Source: Azoarcus sp. DD4
Lineage (GTDB): Bacteria; Pseudomonadota; Gammaproteobacteria; Burkholderiales; Rhodocyclaceae
Direction of reading: 5' to 3'
NCBI RefSeq assembly: GCF_006496635.1
Contig: NZ_CP022958.1
Coordinates: forward strand, 1,674,001 to 1,738,000
DNA: 64,000 bases
This document shows, one piece after another, positions 47,801-55,742 of the stretch (position 1 is the first letter of the stretch; every line of letters starts with the position of its first letter). The translations under genes were made by a program, and so were the position numbers. The notes beneath the pieces are model-generated. The model made no database searches and had not been told where the DNA came from. It saw only the letters and a program-made list of their open reading frames with translations.

Positions 47801-48539
47801 CGCGGTAGTCGACGACGAAATGGTCGTCGGGCAGCACCACGCTCGGATTGTCGTCGTTGATCGCCATCCAGTCGGGCTGGAAATCGACCGAGGCGTCGAA
47901 GCCGAGCGCATGCGGGTTGTCGCGTTCGTTGAAAAAGTTCTCCACCCGGCAGATGAAAAGTTCGCCGATGCCGGCCTTGCGCGCCTCGTTGCGCCAGATG
48001 GTGAGCGAGCGCTTCGGGTCGGGCAGATGGCGGGCGCGGTAGATCAGGATCAGCGGCTTGCCGTCCACCCGGATGTAGCGGGGGTCGCGGAAGGCGCGGA
48101 TCAGGTACTGGATGTGGGCGCGGTCGTCGTCGTCGTTGTAGTTCTGGCCGATCAGTACTTCCTGCTCGGCGCCGTCCCAGCGCCGCGTCCAGTTCTCGTT
48201 GGCCCAGCACAGGCAGAACGGGAAATCCGGCTCGCCGGAGGAAAGGATTTCCTCGAACGGGCGTTCCAGCAGCAGCTTGCCGTTGAACCAGTAGTGGTAG
48301 TAGCAGAAGCCATGGATGCCGTACTCGCGGGCGAGCTCGGCCTGGGCGGCGCGCGCTTCCGGCAGGCGCAGGTCGTAGAAGCCGAGGTCGGTCGGCAGCT
48401 GCGGCTGGTGGTGGCCGGGAAAGCGCGGCGTCGCCCGGGTGACGTTGGTCCACTCGGTGAAGCCCTTGCCCCACCAGGCGTCGTTTTCCGGGATGGGGTG
48501 GAACTGGGGGAGGTGGAAGGCGATGAGCTTCGGATTCAT
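44802..48539 (-). CDS. Multidomain glycosyltransferase (WbsX - GT2-like - GT4-like), 1245 aa
   Basis: Residues 1-345 form a WbsX-type domain found in polysaccharide loci (IAFHLPQFHPIPENDAWWG, FCYYHYWFNGKLLLERPFEE, FINAWNEWAEGNHLEPD). Residues about 400-620 and 640-880 look like two GT2-type segments; the second keeps a nucleotide-sugar fold pattern (ANAELLLLLDCGLTPLDAEW, GIGAVGGRVVAPDG) while the first seems degenerate. Residues about 920-1245 resemble a GT4 domain (RPRVGWAGSTSHGGDL, FNEAKSNLKLLEYGALGYPV). It probably builds a surface or flagellar glycan in the cytoplasm. It starts 13 bases after the 1774-aa gene and should be co-transcribed with it. Substrates unknown. Confidence 0.85.
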   Translation of the reverse strand: MNPKLIAFHLPQFHPIPENDAWWGKGFTEWTNVTRATPRFPGHHQPQLPTDLGFYDLRLPEARAAQAELAREYGIHGFCYYHYWFNGKLLLERPFEEILSSGEPDFPFCLCWANENWTRRWDGAEQEVLIGQNYNDDDDRAHIQYLIRAFRDPRYIRVDGKPLILIYRARHLPDPKRSLTIWRNEARKAGIGELFICRVENFFNERDNPHALGFDASVDFQPDWMAINDDNPSVVLPDDHFVVDYRDLVETELARPEVPHLRFPGVTPSWDNSARRKKNAFIIADSTPEAYEYWLSETLRRIKDRPESQQLVFINAWNEWAEGNHLEPDQKFGRGYLEATRRALDTAAAPDGLKAPPLTDPFEHHGFVIRQQYAKWLAAQRIGKPVARLHDERINRSTPPRIHVILDATRCSDDALSRSLNAISGQLYEHWHLDVLSTRAAPQIASSRLGWHTIAPHQASQAVAELVAASDTGWHAVLTGGDSLAEDALLFAAQHLIGAPDCQLILSDGDSRGADGGPLRSWFAPGLNPDWLRATLQVGGLVIASRELMLAALRDIGDSPSNALPLAAVLRALESPPAHLHHLPRVALSRQETAEPIPLAFRADLLRLHLDRLGQPANLEHGLIDDSCRIRYEHAGEPPSVAVLVTHPTTPEDVLRTVEGVLAQSGPFPVSVWLPRASDCSAPLRDCLGQLVALGAPNIRIVDVDTLPPAATCNRLAAAANAELLLLLDCGLTPLDAEWLTALTAHARRPGIGAVGGRVVAPDGSLCEGMVRLGQAGVAGSPYVGVSANYAGNGGELQLDQNCSAVSQRCLMVSRERFLEQGGFKAERYPDAHAATDFCLRLGERGLRHVWTPHATLVAPSPARPRPFAPPTPADLPLLEDWLHVRPADPYGNRQISYSETRPRLQADHALAQDPLPWHPVPRIYAHPADLSGCGEMRVLTPLRALTRSGLVQGGGGTRFIGPWDLAALAPDTVITQRIFSDLSLEWLEAYRKYSGGLLIYELDDLISRIPRDNEHSKGFPPDMEARLAKGMRLCDRLVVSTEPLAAAYGRYAQETVVAPNLLDDTVWGPLAALPNEGARPRVGWAGSTSHGGDLALIHDTIRATADEVDWVFLGFCPEALRPLVREVHPPVPVKDYPAALASLRLDIAIAPLAANAFNEAKSNLKLLEYGALGYPVICSNILPYQGQLPVVRVANTTQQWVAAIRRLLADRSERESLGAALRDAVRADWMIDARQAEWLAAWTR

Positions 48540-48552
48540 GGACGAACCTGCC

Positions 48553-51500
48553 TCAGCGTGGCTTGCGCATCACGATCAGCGCCTGCGGCAGGCTGCCGTC
48601 GTCGATGAAGGCGACAGGCTCCAGGAAGCGCGACCACACCCGCTCGACAAAGCCCGGCGGCACCAGCGCTTCGCCGTAGAAGCTGGACGGCCGGGCGTCG
48701 CCGCCGCCGGTGGCGGAGTAGAGGAATTCGCCGCGCTCGTAGGCGGCCTGGCAGGCCTCGACGTCGGTGAAGGACTGCGCCAGCTTGAGGTGCCACGGGT
48801 GGGTGATCTCGCCCGAGCGGCGGATGTGTTCGCAGTAGTCGATGAAGCGGCGGCCCTGGGTGGTGATCGCGATCATGCCGCCGGGCGCGAGGATGCGGGC
48901 GAACTCCTCGATCCAGGCGGTGGCGGCGGCTTCCGACAGGTGCGAGAACACCGAGTAGGCGATCACCAGGTCGAACTGGCCGGCGCCGAGTTCGGTGGGC
49001 GGGAAGGGCGGCACGACCTCGAAGTTGCAGTAGGGGAAGGTGCTGCGGCAGACCTGCACCAGGCTGGGATCGACGTCTACACCGGTGATGTTGTCCGGCG
49101 CGATCTCCTTCATGAAGATGCGCGAGTAGCGGCCCCAGCCGGTGCCGAAGTCGAGCAGCCGGGTGTCGGCGGTGAGCGGGTGACCGTGGTCGGCGCACAG
49201 CGCCTTCACCGCGCGGTAGAAGTTGAAGCCCTCGCGCAGCGCGGATTCGTTGCTCGAACCGACGATGCCGGTCTGCAGGCCCTCGGCCGGGAAGCCGGGC
49301 AGCGGGAAGCCGCGGTAGGACGGGGTATCTACGCTGCGGATCAGCACGTTCAGCCAGTCGTCGTCGGGCAGCGCGTGGATCTGCTGCCAGGCGGCGGTGC
49401 GGGCCTCGGTGCTCGGGGTGGCAGCAAGGTGGCGCAGCTCGCCGCGCAGTTCGGCGACCTCGGCGCGCAGGCGTTCATTCTCTGCCCTGGCGACCGCGAG
49501 CTGGTGCACCAGCGCTTCATGCTCGTCGAGCGCCTTCTTCTGTTCGGCCGACGGCGTGCGCAGGTCGGACAGCAGCCGCGCCCACGCGATCGGCCCGAGC
49601 AGCGGCGCCTTGCCGAGGATGTCACGCACCAGGCCGTAGTCCTCGTTGCCGGCACGGCCGGAACGCAGGATGGGGCTGAGGGTGGCGAGCGCGTCTTCAT
49701 AGTGCTGCTCGATACCCTGCGCCAGCGCAAGGTTGCGGCGGGCGGCGACGGATTCCGGGTCGCGCTCGAGCGCCATGCCGAACAGCGAAACCGCGGTCTC
49801 CACGTCGCCCTGGCGCACCGCAAGGCAGCCGAGGTCGTAATAGGCCTCGAACAGCGGGGTTTCCGCCAGCACCAGCGCGGTAAGTATTTCGGCGGCTTCG
49901 CCGAGCTGCTCTTGTGCGATGAGACTGCGGGCGAGTTCGACTTGTTGGCGGTCCTGGTCGGCGGCGGTGGTTTGCATGGCGGCGGCTCCTGAGGCCTGGC
50001 GTGGGTTCTGGGCGATTGCGATGTCGTTACTGCTGGCGGCTTCCGTTGCTGCGGAAGGACTTTCCGCCGGCGGTCGAGAGGCCTGGGCTGCGGTCGGGAT
50101 CGAAGTGGCGTGCTCCCTGACGAGCGATAGCGTGTCGAGCGCTTCATCGAGCTGCGTACGCAGGACGGCCGCCGGATAGCGTAGGTCGGCCAGTAGTCGG
50201 GCCCAGCTGATGGGGGACAATTCCGCGACCATCCCGAGCAGGTGGCGCAGAAGCGCCAAGCCTTCTTGCCCATTGGGCTGCCGGCGCAGGAATGCGCCGA
50301 CGGTGACGAGGGCCTCGTTTGTTCTGCCGGTCGCGGTCTGCAGGTTTGCGAGACGCAGCAGCGCTTCGTCGGAGACGATCTCCCTGTCCTGCAGGCTGTC
50401 GAGCAAAGCACCCGCCGCATCGACGTCGCCGAGTGTCTGCGCATAGTGCGCCAGGTCGACATAGACATCGCCGACCTTGGTGGCGCTGCTTGCCAGTTCG
50501 ATCAGGGCGCCAGCCGCCTCTTCGACCTGACCGGCCTTCATCCGGGCGGAGGCCTGCTCGTAGCGGTCGAAGTCTGGATCCTGCTGGCGAGCCCTCGGTA
50601 CGGGGGCGGCTCGGCGTTGGTCGAAGTCGTCAAGGATGCGGACGAGGCCGCTTGCGTGAGTCGCAAGGATCTTGGCGCGGTTTTCGGCCGTGGCCTGTGA
50701 CGGGGCGAGGACGTAAGCCTGCTCGAACAGCAGACGGTCGATTTCGCCGAACAGATCGTCCACCGTTCCCGCGGGGTCGTAGGCAGGAATGGCATCCATC
50801 AAACGACGATGGACGGTGCGCGCGGCGGCGACCAGGCCGTCGGCGTTCGGAGTGGGCGCCCTCGGCGCGTGATTGAGTTCGGGCGAGATGAAGGCCGCAG
50901 CGCGGTTGACGTTGTCGCTCTGCCAGTCGAGCTGAAGAGTGAGATGGGATTCGAGACGGGCAAGCTCGGTGCGCCAGTCTTCCAGCAGCGCTTCATAGGC
51001 GACGAAGGATCGGCGGAAGCCTCTCGTGCCCAGTTCGGACGCTTTGACATGCATCAGCCAGAGCGCGCAGGCATCCTCCGGTGTGAGCTCATCGCGTGCA
51101 TGCAACGACGCGGCGCAGGCGTCCGGGTTGCGGACGGGAAGAACAAAGCGGGGGGCAAGCTTCAGTTCCCTTAGCAGCTGCAGCCATAGCGGCAGCAGTT
51201 TGCACATGCGCGGGTCCTTGAGAACCCACTGGCCGCCTTGGCGCGCGGCGTCGCTGATCAGGCCGCGAAGCTGTTCTGCGATCTCCCGTGTCAGTGGCGC
51301 ATCCAGCCAGCCTTCCGGCAGCGGCCGCAAATCCTTCCAGGAGGATCCGAGGCCGGTCAGCAGCTTGTCGTGCAGGCCGACGACGCGCGAGTCCTCGAAG
51401 TACCCCTTCTGGTTGAATTCGTTGCCCTGGAACAGGTGCGCACCGGCATCGAGTCCGAGGGCGGTCAGCAACCCTGCGGTGGCCGAGGTGCCGCAGCGAT

Positions 51501-53877
51501 GCATCCCGAGCACGATGATGGGAGAGAACGGGCCGGGCTTGCGCCGGACGGCTTCGTTGACTGGTCTGGTCAAGACGCATTCCTGGGGTTTGAAGATCGC
51601 ATCGAGGTAGGCGATATCGGCGGCACTCAACTCGTCGCGGTAACCCTGCGTGGAGCCAATTCGAACCTTGCCGTGGCCATTGCGTTTTCTCAGCCAGGGC
51701 TCGGAGAAACTATCGGTCTCTTCTTTGGCGCGCATCCGCTCCAGGGTCGAGTTGGCGACGGCTTCGGCAATCGCCTGCCGGTCGATCGGCAGGCCGAAGT
51801 GCTGCAGGATGGATTCGATCACGCCACCCAGGTCGGCATGGCAGTCTTCATAGCTGACCACGCGGATGTTCGGCAGGTCGGCCAGCGCAGTCCACATGTT
51901 GCGGAAGCGGGCCAGGACATCCGCACCGAAGTAGGGGTCGCGCAGGAAGTCGGACAGGTTGCCCTCATAACGGAACATGTCCTTGAAGCGGCCCGTCACC
52001 TGATGATACAGGCTCACCATGACAGCCCGTGGGTCCCGGACAAGAAAGACGACGGGGCCCGAGGTGGCGTAGCGAGCCCGCCGCTGGGCAAGATCGAAAT
52101 CGTGAGGGGGGCGGCTTCCGTCGTTGAATTCGAAGCCATCGTGGTGGAACTGGATACGTCCCTCGTAGCCGAGCTGGAACAGGACATAACGGATCCATGT
52201 CCGCCCGGATTTGGGATAGGAGACGAATTGGGGCGTCATCGTGACGGGTTCCTGAGTGATCCTGGCCGGTGCGGGGGCGGTGAATTCCCACAGCGCGCCG
52301 ATCTGATCGCCCTCTTCGACGAGGGCCGTGCTGGTGAGCGTGAAGCCGAGCGCCTGCGCGCGTTCGACAAGTTGATCACGCGATGCAACCGTTTCGGACG
52401 TCCGCATGTAAAGCGTGCGTCCGGTACGACGCAGGAGCGCGTCGAACACGCCGCTTGCTGTCGTCGGGTCGAGGTGATGGTGAACGCCGAGGTAGAGCAC
52501 GATGTCGTACTTTGGCAGCAGCGTCGCGAGCTGCTTCAAGGCGTTCCGCTGATTGAGGTCCAGCGTGAAGAAGCGGGCGCGGTCCGCGTCTCCCGCGTTG
52601 CGGCGTCGTGCCTCCTGGACCCGTTCCGCGTCAAGCTCCACGCCATCGACTTGGCGGGCACCCGCCTGCAGGCACCGCTCAGCGATCAAACCTTCTGCCG
52701 CGCCGATGTCGAGAACGCTGCATCCGGAGCAGGCGGCGAACAGCGCGTCCAGTCCGGCCGTGCGGCGGTTCAGTGGCCACTTGCCGTAGAGGCCGGCTTC
52801 CGGGGCATAGAAATAATGCGCATTCGGTGGCGCCCGCAGTAGTTCGATCAGGCGGTTCGAATATTCATGCCAGTCGAATTGGGCAATGGCCTCCCGCCCT
52901 TGGGCCGCCAGGCGACTGGCGTGGGAGGGGGATGCATGCAGCTCCAGGACTGCTTGTGCGATGCGGAGCGGACGGGTGTCGCCGATCACGACCGCGGTTT
53001 CGCCATGTCGGGCGAAGGCCCCGGTCCCGGATGCGGTGCACACCAGGGGGCGTCCGGCTGCAGCGGCCTCCGCGGCTGTGTTGGACCATCCGGCAACAAG
53101 TTCCGGCGTGACAACGATGTCCACGCCCGCGTAGTAGGCGGGCAAGGCCGATTCTTCGATCGGCCCGACAAGCTCCAGGCGGCCTTCGGCGATGAGATCA
53201 CCGCATCCGTCGATCAACTGAGAGGGTATGTCCCCGAACAGCCGCATCCGGAAGTTGGGCGGCAAATGCCTCAGTGCGCCGGCAAGGTCGAGCGAATTCT
53301 TTCTGGCCTGTCCGCCAATCCAGCAGGGGCCGGCCGGATCAAGCGTGGCAAGGGGAATGCGCTGAAACGCGGCCAGGTCGACGCCGCCTTCGAGGAAGTG
53401 AAACTGGGCGCCGAGAAAATCCGGAAAGTCTGCGACAGTCCAGGCGTGGTTGTTGAAGACAACCAATTGAGGTTGGAACGCCCGGTTGACGGCAAGAAAC
53501 CCGGCCCTGTACGAGGTGTCGTTGAGAACGAACTGCACGCGCAGGCCAAACTGCGGTTTGCGAAACGGAGCGAGGCTCGACAAGGTGTCGGGGGTGAGAT
53601 CGAAACCGGCCCGGCCAGGCAGCAGGGTGGCATCCCAGGTGGCGGCTGCCGCTTCCTCGGGACTCAACACGGGCGACGTACCGGGCCACTGCGGCGATAC
53701 CTTCCCGGTCATGCAGCAAAAGCTCAGGCTGTGTCCCTGCGCCCGGAGGCAGCGCGCAATGCGCTCGAACCGCAGCATGCCGCCGCTCGAATACATCTCG
53801 ACCGTTGCTACGAGGATGCGTAAACCTGCGGGTTGCTGGGAGAGCGCAGGGTTGGCGGAATGCGGTGGGAGGCTCAT
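48553..53877 (-). CDS. 1774-aa fusion: GT4 - methyltransferase - two sulfotransferases - TPR-like repeats - methyltransferase
   Basis: Domains in order: GT4-like glycosyltransferase (about 18-350, GVDIVVTPELVAGWSNTAAE); SAM methyltransferase (360-530, SVLDIGAAEGLIAE); sulfotransferase 1 (550-780) with the PAPS 5'-phosphosulfate loop YPKSGRTW (554-561) and RDPRAVMVS (614-622); sulfotransferase 2 (786-985) with GMHRCGTSATAG (791-802) and VLKDPRMCK; TPR-like repeats with a duplicated module (1100-1470); a short coiled coil (1450-1485); SAM methyltransferase 2 (1550-1720, LLDFGTGWGRYSR). Start: ATG 53877 (MSLPPHSANP); the same frame stays open to 55611 but that part is antisense-frame noise over fliC2. 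It lies directly downstream of the fliC2 terminator and heads a two-gene operon. Role inferred: synthesis and sulfation/methylation of a flagellar or surface glycan. Confidence 0.88.
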   Translation of the reverse strand: MSLPPHSANPALSQQPAGLRILVATVEMYSSGGMLRFERIARCLRAQGHSLSFCCMTGKVSPQWPGTSPVLSPEEAAAATWDATLLPGRAGFDLTPDTLSSLAPFRKPQFGLRVQFVLNDTSYRAGFLAVNRAFQPQLVVFNNHAWTVADFPDFLGAQFHFLEGGVDLAAFQRIPLATLDPAGPCWIGGQARKNSLDLAGALRHLPPNFRMRLFGDIPSQLIDGCGDLIAEGRLELVGPIEESALPAYYAGVDIVVTPELVAGWSNTAAEAAAAGRPLVCTASGTGAFARHGETAVVIGDTRPLRIAQAVLELHASPSHASRLAAQGREAIAQFDWHEYSNRLIELLRAPPNAHYFYAPEAGLYGKWPLNRRTAGLDALFAACSGCSVLDIGAAEGLIAERCLQAGARQVDGVELDAERVQEARRRNAGDADRARFFTLDLNQRNALKQLATLLPKYDIVLYLGVHHHLDPTTASGVFDALLRRTGRTLYMRTSETVASRDQLVERAQALGFTLTSTALVEEGDQIGALWEFTAPAPARITQEPVTMTPQFVSYPKSGRTWIRYVLFQLGYEGRIQFHHDGFEFNDGSRPPHDFDLAQRRARYATSGPVVFLVRDPRAVMVSLYHQVTGRFKDMFRYEGNLSDFLRDPYFGADVLARFRNMWTALADLPNIRVVSYEDCHADLGGVIESILQHFGLPIDRQAIAEAVANSTLERMRAKEETDSFSEPWLRKRNGHGKVRIGSTQGYRDELSAADIAYLDAIFKPQECVLTRPVNEAVRRKPGPFSPIIVLGMHRCGTSATAGLLTALGLDAGAHLFQGNEFNQKGYFEDSRVVGLHDKLLTGLGSSWKDLRPLPEGWLDAPLTREIAEQLRGLISDAARQGGQWVLKDPRMCKLLPLWLQLLRELKLAPRFVLPVRNPDACAASLHARDELTPEDACALWLMHVKASELGTRGFRRSFVAYEALLEDWRTELARLESHLTLQLDWQSDNVNRAAAFISPELNHAPRAPTPNADGLVAAARTVHRRLMDAIPAYDPAGTVDDLFGEIDRLLFEQAYVLAPSQATAENRAKILATHASGLVRILDDFDQRRAAPVPRARQQDPDFDRYEQASARMKAGQVEEAAGALIELASSATKVGDVYVDLAHYAQTLGDVDAAGALLDSLQDREIVSDEALLRLANLQTATGRTNEALVTVGAFLRRQPNGQEGLALLRHLLGMVAELSPISWARLLADLRYPAAVLRTQLDEALDTLSLVREHATSIPTAAQASRPPAESPSAATEAASSNDIAIAQNPRQASGAAAMQTTAADQDRQQVELARSLIAQEQLGEAAEILTALVLAETPLFEAYYDLGCLAVRQGDVETAVSLFGMALERDPESVAARRNLALAQGIEQHYEDALATLSPILRSGRAGNEDYGLVRDILGKAPLLGPIAWARLLSDLRTPSAEQKKALDEHEALVHQLAVARAENERLRAEVAELRGELRHLAATPSTEARTAAWQQIHALPDDDWLNVLIRSVDTPSYRGFPLPGFPAEGLQTGIVGSSNESALREGFNFYRAVKALCADHGHPLTADTRLLDFGTGWGRYSRIFMKEIAPDNITGVDVDPSLVQVCRSTFPYCNFEVVPPFPPTELGAGQFDLVIAYSVFSHLSEAAATAWIEEFARILAPGGMIAITTQGRRFIDYCEHIRRSGEITHPWHLKLAQSFTDVEACQAAYERGEFLYSATGGGDARPSSFYGEALVPPGFVERVWSRFLEPVAFIDDGSLPQALIVMRKPR

Positions 53878-53973
53878 TGCATATGTCGATTGAGGGGCAG
53901 GCGCAATTGGCACAGAGGAATCCTGATTCGGCAGCTTAGCGGATTGTCCCGGACCGGATCCTCCGATCAAGTG

Positions 53974-53988
53974 GCTTTTTAAGCGCCA
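53974..53988 (-). promoter_or_regulatory. Weak sigma-54-like element before the 1774-aa gene
   Basis: TGGCGC-N5-AAGC on the minus strand keeps GG-N10-GC but has a poor -12 half. It would give a leader of about 85 bases, similar to fliC2. A separate promoter is needed because a terminator isolates the gene from fliC2. Confidence 0.3.
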
Positions 53989-54003
53989 ATTTGCTTGGCT
54001 TGA

Positions 54004-54032
54004 AATAAAAAAGGCCCGCCGGAGCGGGCCTT
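54004..54032 (-). terminator. Rho-independent terminator of fliC2
   Basis: A 9-bp stem (AAGGCCCGC / GCGGGCCTT, 4-base loop) followed on the minus strand by a run of T lies about 20 bases after the fliC2 stop. Confidence 0.9.
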
Positions 54033-54050
54033 GGTCGAAGTGACGCGGGT

Positions 54051-55532
54051 TCAACCCTGCAGCAGCGACAGCACCTGCTGCGGCAGTGCATTCGCCTGGG
54101 CCAGCATCGCGGTGCCGGCCTGCTGCAGGATCTGCGAGCGGGTCAGGTTGGCGGTTTCTGCGGCGAAGTCGGTGTCGCGGATGCGGGAGCGCGAGGCCGA
54201 CAGGTTTTCCGACGAGATCTGCAGGTTGGAAATCGTCGTCTCGAAGCGCGACTGCAGGGCGCCGAACTTGGCGCGCTGGCCGTTGATCGCCGACAGCGCC
54301 GCATCCGCGATGGCAAGGGTGCGCTGGGCGGAATCGACCGAGCTGACGTCGAGGTCGGCGACCTTCTGCAGTTGTCCGGCAGCCGACACGTTGTTGAAGA
54401 AGTCGGTGGTGTTGGGTGCGTCGATGCTGAACGACTTGTCCGAGTCGAGCACCAGCTGGCCGGTGCCGATGGCGGTGGCGCCGGCGGCGGTCGAGGTGCC
54501 GCCGATGGTGGCGGTGTTCGAGCCGGACGCGGCGTTGGCGATGGTGATGTTCTCGCCGAAGGAGTTGAGCAGGGTGATGCCGTCGCCGTTGTCGTTGACC
54601 CGTGCCGTGACGCCGGTCTTGGCGGAAACATCGTTGAAGGCATTCACCGCGGCCGCGAGGCCGTCGTTGTCTTCGGCGCCGATGGTGAAGGAGACGGTGA
54701 TCGGGGTGCTGTTGTCCGAGCTCACGTCGAACTTGTAGCTGACGTTGGGCGCGCTGAAGTCGATGTCGAATTCGGTCTTGGCCGAGGCGGTCACGCCGGT
54801 GGTGCCGCTTTCGGCGTTGATCAGGGCGGCTGCATCCTTGGCCGAGGCGCCGGCCGGGATCGCCACGGTGGAGGAGCCGGTGGCACCGTTGATGGTGACG
54901 GTGCCGCCGGCGACGCGGTTGGTAGCGGCGGCCGTGGACCCGAGCGCGAAGGCGGTGCTGCCCGGCGTCAGGTCGCCCTTGTCGCCCGGCGTGGCTGCGG
55001 CCAGCGAGCCGATGCGGTAGCCACCGTACTGGCTGGTGCTGAAGTTGGCAGTGGTAGCCTGGATGGTCTGGCCGGCGTTGGCGCCGATCTGGAAGGTGGC
55101 GGTGGTGAAGGAGCCGTCGAGCAGCTTGCGGCCGTTGAACTCGGTGGTCTTGGCGATGCGGTCGAGTTCGGCGGTGAGTTGGTTCACTTCGGCGTTGAGC
55201 GCCTGGCGGTCGGACGCCGAGTTGGTGGCGTTGGACGACTGCACCGCGAGTTCGCGGATGCGCTGCAGCACGTCGCCGGCGGATTGAAGCGCGCCTTCGG
55301 CGGTCTGCGCCAGCGAGATGCCGTCGTTGGCATTGCGGCGCGCCTGGTCCTGGCCGCGGATCTGCGAGGTCATCCGCTCGGAAATCGCGAGGCCGGCGGC
55401 GTCGTCCTTGGCGCTGTTGATACGCAAGCCGGAGGACAGCCGCTGCAGCGAGGTCGACAGCGCGCTCTGCGAGCTGTTGAGGTGGCGCTGGGTGTTGAGC
55501 GAGGCGACGTTGGTATTGATGACCTGGGCCAT
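54051..55532 (-). CDS. fliC: Flagellin FliC2
   Basis: The 493-aa protein is a paralogue of FliC1 with nearly identical ends ([40 protein letters not shown]) and a more divergent Ala/Thr-rich centre. An AAGGAGAT site precedes the ATG. Unlike fliC1 it has a sigma-54 promoter and its own strong terminator, so it is transcribed alone. Two overlapping long frames, one on each strand, are shadows. Confidence 0.98.
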   Translation of the reverse strand: MAQVINTNVASLNTQRHLNSSQSALSTSLQRLSSGLRINSAKDDAAGLAISERMTSQIRGQDQARRNANDGISLAQTAEGALQSAGDVLQRIRELAVQSSNATNSASDRQALNAEVNQLTAELDRIAKTTEFNGRKLLDGSFTTATFQIGANAGQTIQATTANFSTSQYGGYRIGSLAAATPGDKGDLTPGSTAFALGSTAAATNRVAGGTVTINGATGSSTVAIPAGASAKDAAALINAESGTTGVTASAKTEFDIDFSAPNVSYKFDVSSDNSTPITVSFTIGAEDNDGLAAAVNAFNDVSAKTGVTARVNDNGDGITLLNSFGENITIANAASGSNTATIGGTSTAAGATAIGTGQLVLDSDKSFSIDAPNTTDFFNNVSAAGQLQKVADLDVSSVDSAQRTLAIADAALSAINGQRAKFGALQSRFETTISNLQISSENLSASRSRIRDTDFAAETANLTRSQILQQAGTAMLAQANALPQQVLSLLQG

Positions 55533-55633
55533 TTTGCATCTCCTTCGATATCTGGTTCGGCTGGTGCTCGGGTCGCCGACGCGGGGTGTGTCCGCGGTTC
55601 GAGCAGGGCATCCGAGCCTTCTGGCCAGATATC

Positions 55634-55649
55634 AGCGAAATGTGTGCCA
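55634..55649 (-). promoter_or_regulatory. Sigma-54 promoter for fliC2
   Basis: On the minus strand TGGCACACATTTCGCT fits TGGCAC-N5-TTGCT with correct GG-N10-GC spacing; only one -12 position differs. The predicted start at about 55622 leaves a 90-base leader. Confidence 0.8.
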
Positions 55650-55691
55650 GGTTTTTTTGGGCGGCTAAATCCCTTTTTTGTCAGGGTGTTG

Positions 55692-55736
55692 CGGCAAGTT
55701 TTTGCAGAAACCGGCAACTACTGCCGGCGATTGCCG
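55692..55736. promoter_or_regulatory. Candidate FleR enhancer sites upstream of fliC2
   Basis: Three half-sites lie 45-100 bases upstream of the sigma-54 element: CGGCAA (55692-55697), CGGCAA within GGCAACTACTGCC (55712-55725) and TTGCCG (55731-55736). This is the usual distance for an enhancer-binding protein. Confidence 0.5.
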
Positions 55737-55742
55737 CCGCCA

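Noticed and set aside
53878..55611. 578-residue N-terminal extension of the 1774-aa protein through fliC2
   Set aside because: It lies in a different frame of fliC2, crosses the fliC2 terminator and is Arg/Pro/His-rich noise; the GT4 domain begins at ATG 53877.
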